DNA from: Euryarchaeota archaeon UBA60
Lineage (GTDB): Archaea > Thermoplasmatota > Poseidoniia > Poseidoniales > Poseidoniaceae
Direction: 5' to 3'
NCBI GenBank assembly: GCA_002503395.1
Contig: DARQ01000077.1
Span: 15,140-25,990, forward strand
DNA length: 10,851 bases
The number at the start of each line of letters is the position of its first letter. The stretch's first letter is position 1. The position numbers and the translations under genes were made by a program. The notes below the pieces were generated by a model that did no database searches, had not been told where the DNA came from, and worked only from the letters and a program-made list of their open reading frames with translations. Of the stretch, positions 1 to 5,819 are shown piece after piece.

Positions 1-2
1 CC

Positions 3-602
3 TGGAATATCATCCACGCCTGCGCCGGCCTCGGCGCTCACGTCATCCATGTGTGTGGACTCAGCACTGCTAAAGAAGAATTAGACAATATCATTCGCAC
101 CACTGCAGCCACTCACATCATCATCGGGCCTGGACCGGGTCGACCGTCGAATTCGAAATTGAGCGAGAGAGTCGCAGAATTGGCGCTGGCCGGCAACCTG
201 CTGGATTGCGATGCGGTCAAGATTCCAGTGCTCGGAATCTGTCTCGGACATCAGGCGATTGGGATTGCTGCGGGCCTGGAATTGGTAGAAAGTCCGCTCG
301 GAGCGGTGCATGGGGTTGCGGTCGAGATTCACCATGATGGTAGTGGGATATTCTCTTCCCTTCCCAATCCCGTGGCGATGGTGCGCTACAACAGTCTGGT
401 CATCCAGCCCGGTGAAAGTGAGTTGGAGATTACCGCCTGGGATGACAGTGGCACTTTGCCGATGGCCTTCTCACACCCGCTCCATCCGCTACAATCGCTT
501 CAGTTCCACCCCGAGTCCTGCGGCAGTGAACTCGGCAGTAAACTTCTCTCTGCATTCATCTCTACCTCCCCCGGCCTCCAGCCTTGGCTAGCGCATGGTT
601 GA
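3..602 (+). CDS. trpG: Glutamine amidotransferase subunit of anthranilate or aminodeoxychorismate synthase (TrpG/PabA), 5' partial
   Basis: This is the class I glutamine amidotransferase that releases ammonia from glutamine for anthranilate synthase (tryptophan) or aminodeoxychorismate synthase (folate). The reading frame is open from base 3, so the true start lies left of the window. The usual N-terminal D-N-Y-D-S-F region is missing and the visible protein begins W-N-I-I-H. Visible motifs are the oxyanion-strand GPGPGRP, the nucleophile elbow GICLGHQ (Cys codon 240-242), HG followed by RYNSL, and the catalytic HPE near the C-terminus (H-P-E-S). HG plus RYNSL favours TrpG/PabA over CarA, GuaA or PurQ. 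RYNSL has Asn where most relatives have His. The partner synthase subunit is not in the window, so tryptophan versus folate cannot be decided, and a fusion to an upstream synthase domain cannot be excluded. The stop is TGA at 600-602. Confidence 0.85.
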   Translation, partial: WNIIHACAGLGAHVIHVCGLSTAKEELDNIIRTTAATHIIIGPGPGRPSNSKLSERVAELALAGNLLDCDAVKIPVLGICLGHQAIGIAAGLELVESPLGAVHGVAVEIHHDGSGIFSSLPNPVAMVRYNSLVIQPGESELEITAWDDSGTLPMAFSHPLHPLQSLQFHPESCGSELGSKLLSAFISTSPGLQPWLAHG

Positions 603-626
603 AGTGCGGATTACCGCTGGCAAGGG

Positions 627-1025
627 TTGAGGGAAAGTGTGCCAGCGTGCAGATTGTGCGGGGGAATTTACCCACGCGAGAATTTCATCCACGGAATCGG
701 GCCACGCAAGGATGTCTGCGTGCGTTGCGGCGTCGAGCATAAATTCGTCGAGGCTGAGGAAGTTCCGATTCTCTACGATCCCAGCACCACGACGGCGCGA
801 ATGACCCTGCTCGCCCGCCGTTACAGTCCCTTTCTCTGGGTCATTCTACTGTGGTCAGCATGGGTTACCGTGCTTTCCGGCATCGCCGTCTGGGGTCTGG
901 CCTCGGCTGTACTTCTAGGATTGACAACCCTCGCCCTGATTCCATGGTTCGTACTCAGCAGTGCTGCCTATCAGGCAAAACTAGCGCGCCTTTCTGCAGA
1001 CTATGCCAGACCCCCCGGCCACTGA
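627..1025 (+). CDS. Small zinc-ribbon protein with two membrane helices, unknown function
   Basis: Not recognised as a named family. The N-terminus carries two CxxC knuckles (C8/C11 and C31/C34, numbered from TTG 627), a likely four-Cys zinc ribbon. A charged linker follows, then two hydrophobic helices (about 68-90 and 91-112) and a short tail. The likely arrangement is a zinc ribbon on one side of the membrane with a helical hairpin anchor. There is no in-frame ATG before the first Cys pair. TTG 627 gives 132 residues. GTG 639 gives 128 and is preceded by GAGG (629-632) with six bases of spacing, so GTG 639 may be the real start. The gene lies in the same frame as the upstream amidotransferase, 24 bases after its TGA, so co-transcription is plausible. 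It ends six bases from the convergent rhomboid-like gene. Membrane and zinc character are well supported. The role is unknown. Confidence 0.65.
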   Translation: MRESVPACRLCGGIYPRENFIHGIGPRKDVCVRCGVEHKFVEAEEVPILYDPSTTTARMTLLARRYSPFLWVILLWSAWVTVLSGIAVWGLASAVLLGLTTLALIPWFVLSSAAYQAKLARLSADYARPPGH

Positions 1026-1031
1026 CCAGCC

Positions 1032-1745
1032 TTAACTCGGGGTCGGCATGTGCTTCTGTAAATAATAACCCGCGGCATATCCATAGGTGATGGCCACCAT
1101 GTGCGCTGAACTGGTGAGCAGGCTGATGTTGGTCTGGCCATTCCATATCTCAAACAGTATTACCGGGATGAGCAGAACCAAAGGTCGACTGGAGCAGTGT
1201 GACAACGCACCGATGATGGTGAACATCCCCACCGAGCCACCCATCCAGTTGCGACTCATTCCGGTGATGAAAAGTTCATTTGAAGGGTATCCGGCATAGC
1301 CGTAGTTAATCCCCACCGCAACAATTGTCGAGGCCACAGCGGTTCCTGTGAAGAATAGGAAAACGGTGTTCTTGGTACCCATTCTGCGCTCGTAACTCTG
1401 CACGAAGATGACGAAACCACAGATGACGAAGATGATGTGAGCGAGGCCATTGCTGAACCATACTCCGGTGAACCAACTGAAGATGAAAGCCTGAGGCTCG
1501 GTGAAGATGTTGTTGGCATAGATGGCGGCACTGCATATCAGTTCATTCTGCCATGATTCACTGCAATTCCAACTTGAACCGAATCCGAGAATGGCGATTG
1601 ATAACCAACTGACTGCAAGGAAAGAAAGTGTGAAACCCCGACTTATCAGCCAAGGTTTGAGGGCCAGATTTGTATGCTCTTCATCTTGCCACGGCCACAA
1701 TAGAGGATTTATCGGTCGGGCATCGACATCCGTTTGTCGCGCCAT
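1032..1745 (-). CDS. Divergent rhomboid-like intramembrane serine protease
   Basis: Rhomboids cleave transmembrane substrates inside the bilayer with a Ser-His dyad. Numbered from ATG 1745, this 237-residue protein has about six hydrophobic helices and the rhomboid landmarks in order. A-H (H103) opens TM2. YERRMG (about 118-123) matches the E-R-x-x-G loop. WMGGSVGMF holds the candidate nucleophile S171 in a G-x-S-x-G setting. S-A-H (H215) is followed by small residues and G, matching the TM6 general-base histidine. The family's H-x-x-x-N before the loop is HIIFV here, so the oxyanion Asn is absent. Start choice: GGAGG at 1752-1756 lies six bases before ATG 1745. A longer frame from 1769 has no such signal. 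The gene follows the YchF-like GTPase by 48 bases on the same strand and converges with the zinc-ribbon gene. An inactive pseudoprotease remains possible. Confidence 0.7.
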   Translation of the reverse strand: MARQTDVDARPINPLLWPWQDEEHTNLALKPWLISRGFTLSFLAVSWLSIAILGFGSSWNCSESWQNELICSAAIYANNIFTEPQAFIFSWFTGVWFSNGLAHIIFVICGFVIFVQSYERRMGTKNTVFLFFTGTAVASTIVAVGINYGYAGYPSNELFITGMSRNWMGGSVGMFTIIGALSHCSSRPLVLLIPVILFEIWNGQTNISLLTSSAHMVAITYGYAAGYYLQKHMPTPS

Positions 1746-1751
1746 TTTAAT

Positions 1752-1756
1752 CCTCC
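1752..1756 (-). promoter_or_regulatory. Shine-Dalgarno site GGAGG for the rhomboid-like gene
   Basis: On the - strand, AGAGGAGGATTAAAATG places GGAGG six bases before ATG 1745. This decides the start in favour of the shorter frame (M-A-R-Q). Confidence 0.75.
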
Positions 1757-1793
1757 TCTGTATTTTCACTAATCCGGCAAGGGTTGATTGGGG

Positions 1794-3122
1794 TTAGGAT
1801 TTGGCGTGGATTTTCACCACGTCACCATCACTGAGTTCGTGGTCGGCACCGATGACCCGCTTCGACCGGCAGTCGACCGCTTTGATGAAACCATCAGCGA
1901 GGTCGGTATGCACCGCATAGGCCAATTCCTTGGCTGTGGTGTTATTGGGCACCACCAGGGCATCGGGGAGGACCTTGCCCTCACCATCTGCCCAACTAGA
2001 TTCATCCTGCACCGGGTAGGTGACAATATGGTCTAATGCATCGTAGAGAACTTGGGAAATCAGTTTCGCCACACCGGTGCCGCCCAAATCCTGTAGTTTA
2101 CGACCCAGATGGTCGAGCCCAGCCTGTTGAGGTGGCGTCAATTGCGCCCCATCGGCGACGGTGAAATCCGCATCACCGGGAGCATAATTGAGCAATCCGG
2201 CCTTTCTCGCCTTGCACAGGGCCAGTTCACCATCAGCATAGCAAGGGACGAGTAATCCGCCATCGGCGGTGATTTTGTCGGCAAGTGTCGACCAGGTCCT
2301 GCCAGGGGCGATTTCAGCCTTGTTGGCGGCGATGTGAATCGGAAATATCGCCGACCGTAGGTGGCGAGCAAGTTCACGCATTAGTGTATCATCCCATTCC
2401 CAAGGTGGACTTTCATGGTTATTTTGCGCCTTGAATCCTTCTAGTGCCCGGGAGATTTTTGTCGGAGTCGAGCCAATGCCGGTCAATCGTTCGTGCAGGT
2501 ATTCACCCAATCCCTTGTCATCTTCTGCCTGAACATGCCGCACCCCGCGTTGCCAGCCTTCTTCGATGATTCCCTGAATCCACGCGGCTATTTCGGTGAT
2601 GAGGAAATCATATTCCTCAACCATCGCCTGAGCGACCTCTTCTTCGTCTTCTCCCACACCTATGGGGTTACCCTCGATATCAGTAGTACCGGCAGCATCG
2701 ATGACCTGAATCAGGGCATCGCAGGAAGAGAGGTCGGAAAGAAAGGCATTTCCCCGTCCCCGACCTTCGTGGGCTCCGGGAACCAAGCCGGCGACATCGA
2801 CCAAGAATGTCGGCACCAGCCGGATATGACCGGTGCAGGAGCCGGAATTGGGAATGCACAGACTTCCACCTCTGGGATCGTCGTCGGTGACTGGCTCAAG
2901 CCGTCCCTCCGCTTCTCGCTGGGCGCGGATTTCAGCGCACGGGCAAGGTGTGGGCGCTGGAAGAAATGCAACACCGACGTTTGCCTCGATAGTACAGAAC
3001 GGATAGTTGGCGATGTCAACGTCTGCCAAGGTGGCTGCCGAGAAAAAGGTCGATTTGCCGACATTCGGTTTGCCGACTATACCTATCCGCACAAGACCAC
3101 CCGAAGATGTGAAAGCGGTCAC
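1794..3122 (-). CDS. OBG-family YchF-like GTP-binding protein with C-terminal TGS domain (archaeal type)
   Basis: This is a P-loop NTPase of the YchF/Ola1 branch of OBG GTPases, which bind ribosomes and have roles in translation and stress. Numbered from GTG 3122, G1 is GKPNVGKST (17-25). G3 is DVAGLVPGAHEGRG (109-122), the family signature. G4 is NKAE (267-270), where classical GTPases have NKxD. A TGS domain fills about 385-442 (DALVVPNNTTAKEL to the C-terminus). Four Cys (C60, C62, C89, C96) lie between G1 and G3, as in archaeal homologues, and could bind metal. The segment between the Cys pairs seems longer than usual. The start is uncertain: GTG 3122 gives 442 residues, while GTG 3092, just before R-I-G-I-V-G, matches the typical short N-terminus of the family. 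The gene starts 31 bases after the EF-hand membrane protein ends, so the two are probably co-transcribed, but no functional link is evident. Confidence 0.92.
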   Translation of the reverse strand: MTAFTSSGGLVRIGIVGKPNVGKSTFFSAATLADVDIANYPFCTIEANVGVAFLPAPTPCPCAEIRAQREAEGRLEPVTDDDPRGGSLCIPNSGSCTGHIRLVPTFLVDVAGLVPGAHEGRGRGNAFLSDLSSCDALIQVIDAAGTTDIEGNPIGVGEDEEEVAQAMVEEYDFLITEIAAWIQGIIEEGWQRGVRHVQAEDDKGLGEYLHERLTGIGSTPTKISRALEGFKAQNNHESPPWEWDDTLMRELARHLRSAIFPIHIAANKAEIAPGRTWSTLADKITADGGLLVPCYADGELALCKARKAGLLNYAPGDADFTVADGAQLTPPQQAGLDHLGRKLQDLGGTGVAKLISQVLYDALDHIVTYPVQDESSWADGEGKVLPDALVVPNNTTAKELAYAVHTDLADGFIKAVDCRSKRVIGADHELSDGDVVKIHAKS

Positions 3123-3153
3123 TCGCTATCAGTCCGCCGCCTATTTCAGAGGG

Positions 3154-5418
3154 CTACTCTTCCTCGTCCGTGCCCGCATCGGCGCCAGCGGCGGCATTGT
3201 TGATGCGCATTATCAGAATATCCAGTTCGGGCAGGTCGATTTTACCGTCTCCGGAGAGGTCGACAGATTGCATCAGTGATTCAACATCCCAGGGTGCCAG
3301 ATCGGCGATTTCCATCGCTGATAATCCCTCACGGAACTCGAATGCATCGATTACCAGATCCTTGTTAAGATCCATCTCACTGAAAATTTCAAAGACATTC
3401 TTGCCGCTCTCGGCCAGATATTCAGCGAACAAGACCAGTTCGGGGGCAAATTCCTCATCGCTGGGCGCCGATACCTGCGCCACCGGGTCGGCTTCAGTAG
3501 CTCCACCATCGCCATCATCAGCATCGCCGGCGGCATTGTGGATTCGCATCAACAGAATGTCCAGTTCGGGCAGGTCGATATTGCCGTCTCCGGAAATATC
3601 GAATGAATTGAGCAGAGCCTCCGCCTCATCGTGGGAGAGTTCGGCAACCCCCATCTGTGACATTCCGATGCGGAACTCGGCTGAGTCGATGACCTGATCT
3701 TGGTTGGTATCCATCTCGTTGAATACTTCGAAGACATCCTTGCCGCTCTCGGCAAGATAAGCGGCGAACTTGATTAGTTCGGGGGCGAATTCATCACCGC
3801 TGGGTGCGCCCACCGCGGTTGTGGCTACCGGTTCCTCGCCACCGACGATGATTTCACTATCTATTCCCAATCCCTGACTAAGCAGTTGGCGAATGGTTGT
3901 CGTGCCGGCGACCAATCGATATCCGGCAGGAGCACCAGCACCGGCATAGGCATCACCCGAATCGGTAGGTGTGCCCGAGAATACTGTCTCGGTGGCATTG
4001 TGCATGGCGATGAAGAACCCCATCACCGAACCGTACAAAAATACCGATGCAATCAAACGAAAGCCGGCGACCGAACCTTCTACGCCGGCATCGTCCAGAG
4101 CCATCTGGGCGAAATCGCCCATCAGGCTGGTGATAGTCCAGCCCAATCCACCGAAAAGGACCAGCCAGAAGGCCCAGCGCGCCTTGGAACGGCTGGAGAG
4201 TTCTCTTCCGACGGTAAGTGGCAGGAGTTGGCTCAGGGTTGCGACCACCAGTAATCCGCCGATGACCCAGAAGAAGCCCTGGTTGACGGTGGAGTGAACA
4301 TCGGTCAATGAGCCGATGCCGGCAAAGGTATCGAGGGCGGTGAAGAAAGCGCCGACGGCAAATATCGGTAATAGCAGAGCGACCGCGGCGGAGCAGGTGG
4401 CGGCGGGTTCCTCGACCAGACAATCCCAGCGACCCTTGAGGGTGGCGATGGTATTGGTCGAGGCCGCCAACAGCGGGAATAATCCTACCGTGATACCAAT
4501 CGCACCAATGGTCACCCAAAGTCCGCTGGCACTGCTTGAGGCACTGACGCCGAAAGGGGTTATCGTTGCGAATAGCAAGAGCATTGCCACCGATAGATTG
4601 CGGCTCCATATCGGAGAGCCACTGGCCTTGGCGACACTGTAAGTCATAACCGCCAATGCCAAGGAAAGTGGGAACCATCCGGAAACGACACTGGAAGAAA
4701 TCCATTCCAATTGGGTATTGGAGGTGAAATACCCGAAAGCATTTGCCAACAATCCCCAGACCAATGCGGTATGGCCGAGAATCAGCATCCACGACGGAAT
4801 CTCAATCGGCTGACCCTCCCCGCGCTCGCCCAGAGTCAGCAGGTGATTGAGCAGTAAGGCACCGGCTAAAGCCGCGAAGATGAGATTGAACAAGGTCTGT
4901 TCAAATCGACCGACTTCGATGAAAATTGAAATCAGGATATTCACCAAAATCAATACCGACCATGCAAATGCTACCAATGTTGCATTGGCTTCACTGGCCA
5001 AGGCGGCACCGGCCGCCCGGCTTTGAATCACCAATCCGGCGCCGATAAGCACCATACCGAATCCACCCCAGACCAGGACCATGTCGGTAACTTGCGCCAG
5101 TGCATCTGCATTGTACGACCAGCCGACGCTGGAGAGTGAATCCAAAGCGGTCGGATCGTAGCGTAGCCAAGTCTGCAAGAATCCCATAGTGGCGGCGATA
5201 CAGAACCACAGACCGCCGAGCATCATCCAGTTACGGGCACCTTTGCCCTCACCCTTATCGAAAAGGTCGACCAGTCCGACAGGTGCCTTGTCGAGCAAGA
5301 AGATGCCGAGTTGTCGGAGAGATTGGCTCATATTTCCCAGGCCTCGGTTGGCGAAATAGGCCACTAAGACCAAGAAAACCACCAGATCGAGCATGATAAA
5401 AGTAACATTACCGAACAT
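3154..5418 (-). CDS. Heme-copper-oxidase-like membrane protein lacking metal ligands, with four C-terminal EF-hands
   Basis: A 754-residue fusion (numbered from ATG 5418). Residues 1-475 hold about 13 membrane helices. The remainder is a soluble tail. By-eye comparison with cbb3-type oxidase/NO reductase subunit I is colinear: KASGSPIW resembles KAAGRPVY, LKGRWD resembles LRGAWD, TD plus LLP bracket TM10, and AFWLVLFGG resembles HFWIATIGI. All six expected ligand positions are changed: low-spin heme His to T111, CuB His to S243, A293 and S294, and the two TM10 His to V378 and Q380. Electron transfer and O2/NO reduction of the normal kind are therefore unlikely. The tail has canonical EF-hand loops at 570-581 (DTNQDQVIDSAE), 607-618 (DISGDGNIDLPE), 683-694 (DLNKDLVIDAFE) and 720-731 (DLSGDGKIDLPE), arranged as two pairs 113 residues apart. 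Positive loops follow even-numbered oxidase helices, so the EF-hands should be cytoplasmic. Start: GAGGTGAT precedes a GTG-ATG-ATG-ATG run, and the last ATG has the best spacing. It is coupled to the 89-residue protein upstream. Four EF-hands are certain. The oxidase ancestry is likely. The function is unknown. Confidence 0.8.
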   Translation of the reverse strand: MFGNVTFIMLDLVVFLVLVAYFANRGLGNMSQSLRQLGIFLLDKAPVGLVDLFDKGEGKGARNWMMLGGLWFCIAATMGFLQTWLRYDPTALDSLSSVGWSYNADALAQVTDMVLVWGGFGMVLIGAGLVIQSRAAGAALASEANATLVAFAWSVLILVNILISIFIEVGRFEQTLFNLIFAALAGALLLNHLLTLGERGEGQPIEIPSWMLILGHTALVWGLLANAFGYFTSNTQLEWISSSVVSGWFPLSLALAVMTYSVAKASGSPIWSRNLSVAMLLLFATITPFGVSASSSASGLWVTIGAIGITVGLFPLLAASTNTIATLKGRWDCLVEEPAATCSAAVALLLPIFAVGAFFTALDTFAGIGSLTDVHSTVNQGFFWVIGGLLVVATLSQLLPLTVGRELSSRSKARWAFWLVLFGGLGWTITSLMGDFAQMALDDAGVEGSVAGFRLIASVFLYGSVMGFFIAMHNATETVFSGTPTDSGDAYAGAGAPAGYRLVAGTTTIRQLLSQGLGIDSEIIVGGEEPVATTAVGAPSGDEFAPELIKFAAYLAESGKDVFEVFNEMDTNQDQVIDSAEFRIGMSQMGVAELSHDEAEALLNSFDISGDGNIDLPELDILLMRIHNAAGDADDGDGGATEADPVAQVSAPSDEEFAPELVLFAEYLAESGKNVFEIFSEMDLNKDLVIDAFEFREGLSAMEIADLAPWDVESLMQSVDLSGDGKIDLPELDILIMRINNAAAGADAGTDEEE
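3193..3462 (-). repeat. EF-hand-pair repeat, copy 2 (C-terminal)
   Basis: This is the second coding copy of a 90-residue unit (DEEFAPELVLF... to ...IMRINNAA) with two Ca-binding loops. It matches copy 1 at an exact offset of 339 bases. DNA identity is long in places: CCAGTTCGGGCAGGTCGAT is identical at 3222-3240 and 3561-3579. Confidence 0.85.
3532..3801 (-). repeat. EF-hand-pair repeat, copy 1 (N-terminal)
   Basis: This is the first coding copy of the EF-hand pair unit (GDEFAPELIKF... to ...LMRIHNAA), offset 339 bases from copy 2 with no net length change. Between the copies lies a short acidic, Gly/Asp-rich linker (DADDGDGG). The copies look like a tandem intragenic duplication followed by divergence that kept all Ca ligands. 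Confidence 0.85.
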
Positions 5419-5422
5419 CATC

Positions 5423-5430
5423 ATCACCTC
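5423..5430 (-). promoter_or_regulatory. Shine-Dalgarno site GAGGTGAT overlapping a start-codon run
   Basis: On the - strand, the stop of the 89-residue gene (TGA 5431-5429) runs into GAGGTGAT and then ATG-ATG-ATG. GAGGTG lies six bases before the ATG at 5418. The overlap of stop, ribosome site and start points to coupled translation of the two membrane proteins. Confidence 0.7.
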
Positions 5431-5698
5431 AATCCGCTAGGACCTCCGCCAGTATCTTGGCAAATAACAGGGTGAAAGCGATGAGAATTCCAAGTATGTA
5501 ATACCAGATTCCACCGCTTCCAAGGGCATCGAACAGTGGAATCAACTCGCTGATGACCGGAAAGTTATCCCATCCGAAGACTACTGTGAACAGACCCATC
5601 AAACTAATCAGGCCCACGCCTATTATCGTCATCACCACCCGAGATTCATCGGGCTCTGCCACACCTTGGGTCACGTCTGGTAATCCTGCTTCGCTCAT
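5429..5698 (-). CDS. Small two-helix membrane protein, probable partner of the EF-hand membrane protein
   Basis: Not recognised as a named family. The 89-residue product has an acidic N-terminus (about 1-20) and two hydrophobic segments (about 21-42 and 61-86) separated by a loop with W-D-N-F and G-S-G-G. It has no Cys or His, so it cannot bind heme or copper itself. Its stop overlaps the ribosome binding site of the large oxidase-like gene, and the two are probably made together in a fixed ratio. Small one- or two-helix subunits are common in heme-copper oxidases (CcoQ of cbb3, subunit IIa of ba3), so a similar accessory role is reasonable, but this is inferred from position and size only. 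The start ATG 5698 has only a weak GTGA upstream. A palindrome 11 bases upstream and a possible TATA element suggest it heads a transcription unit. Confidence 0.75.
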   Translation of the reverse strand: MSEAGLPDVTQGVAEPDESRVVMTIIGVGLISLMGLFTVVFGWDNFPVISELIPLFDALGSGGIWYYILGILIAFTLLFAKILAEVLAD

Positions 5699-5709
5699 AA
5701 CTTCACATC

Positions 5710-5728
5710 ATGACCCCTTAGGGGTCAT
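5710..5728. promoter_or_regulatory. Perfect 19-base inverted repeat, candidate operator
   Basis: ATGACCCCT-T-AGGGGTCAT has two exact 9-base arms around one central base. It lies 11 bases upstream of ATG 5698 and about 20-40 bases downstream of a TATA-like element, where archaeal repressors often bind (at or just after the transcription start). A one-base loop and no T-run argue against an RNA hairpin terminator, so a dimeric regulator site is the better reading. Confidence 0.5.
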
Positions 5729-5748
5729 CCCGGCGAGCCTTGGGGCGG

Positions 5749-5757
5749 TCATAAACA
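5749..5757 (-). promoter_or_regulatory. Possible TATA box for the small/large membrane protein unit
   Basis: On the - strand, GAATGTTTATGACC contains TTTATG, a fair match to an archaeal TATA element. It would place transcription start close to the 5710-5728 palindrome and leave a short leader before ATG 5698. The match is imperfect and rests on position as much as on sequence. Confidence 0.35.
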
Positions 5758-5819
5758 TTCACCGAGCAACTAATCGGAAACTCAGCCCTACATCGCTGAC
5801 GCGTGAGCGGGTGATTGCC

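Noticed and set aside
600..626. Readthrough of the amidotransferase TGA to make a fusion with the zinc-ribbon protein
   Set aside because: The frames do match, but there is no stop-codon-recoding element, the amidotransferase is complete at its C-terminus, and a GAGG-preceded start explains the second gene.
2493..3203. A 236-codon open frame on the + strand opposite the YchF-like GTPase
   Set aside because: It lies wholly antisense to a clearly recognised GTPase, and its translation shows no domain or motif.
3193..3801. Direct repeats that might suggest a CRISPR or satellite array
   Set aside because: There are only two long diverged copies, in frame, encoding EF-hand pairs. There are no short repeats with unique spacers.
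3953..4792. A 279-codon - strand frame inside the oxidase-like gene, and a 175-codon + strand frame at 3170-3697
   Set aside because: Both are shadow frames of the large membrane protein. Their translations are Arg/Ser/Pro-rich without structure, and the regular frame has helices and EF-hand motifs.
5699..5819. Palindrome read as a transcription terminator for RaSEA
   Set aside because: The one-base centre cannot form a stable hairpin loop without losing pairs, no T-run follows on the - strand, and the position fits an operator better.
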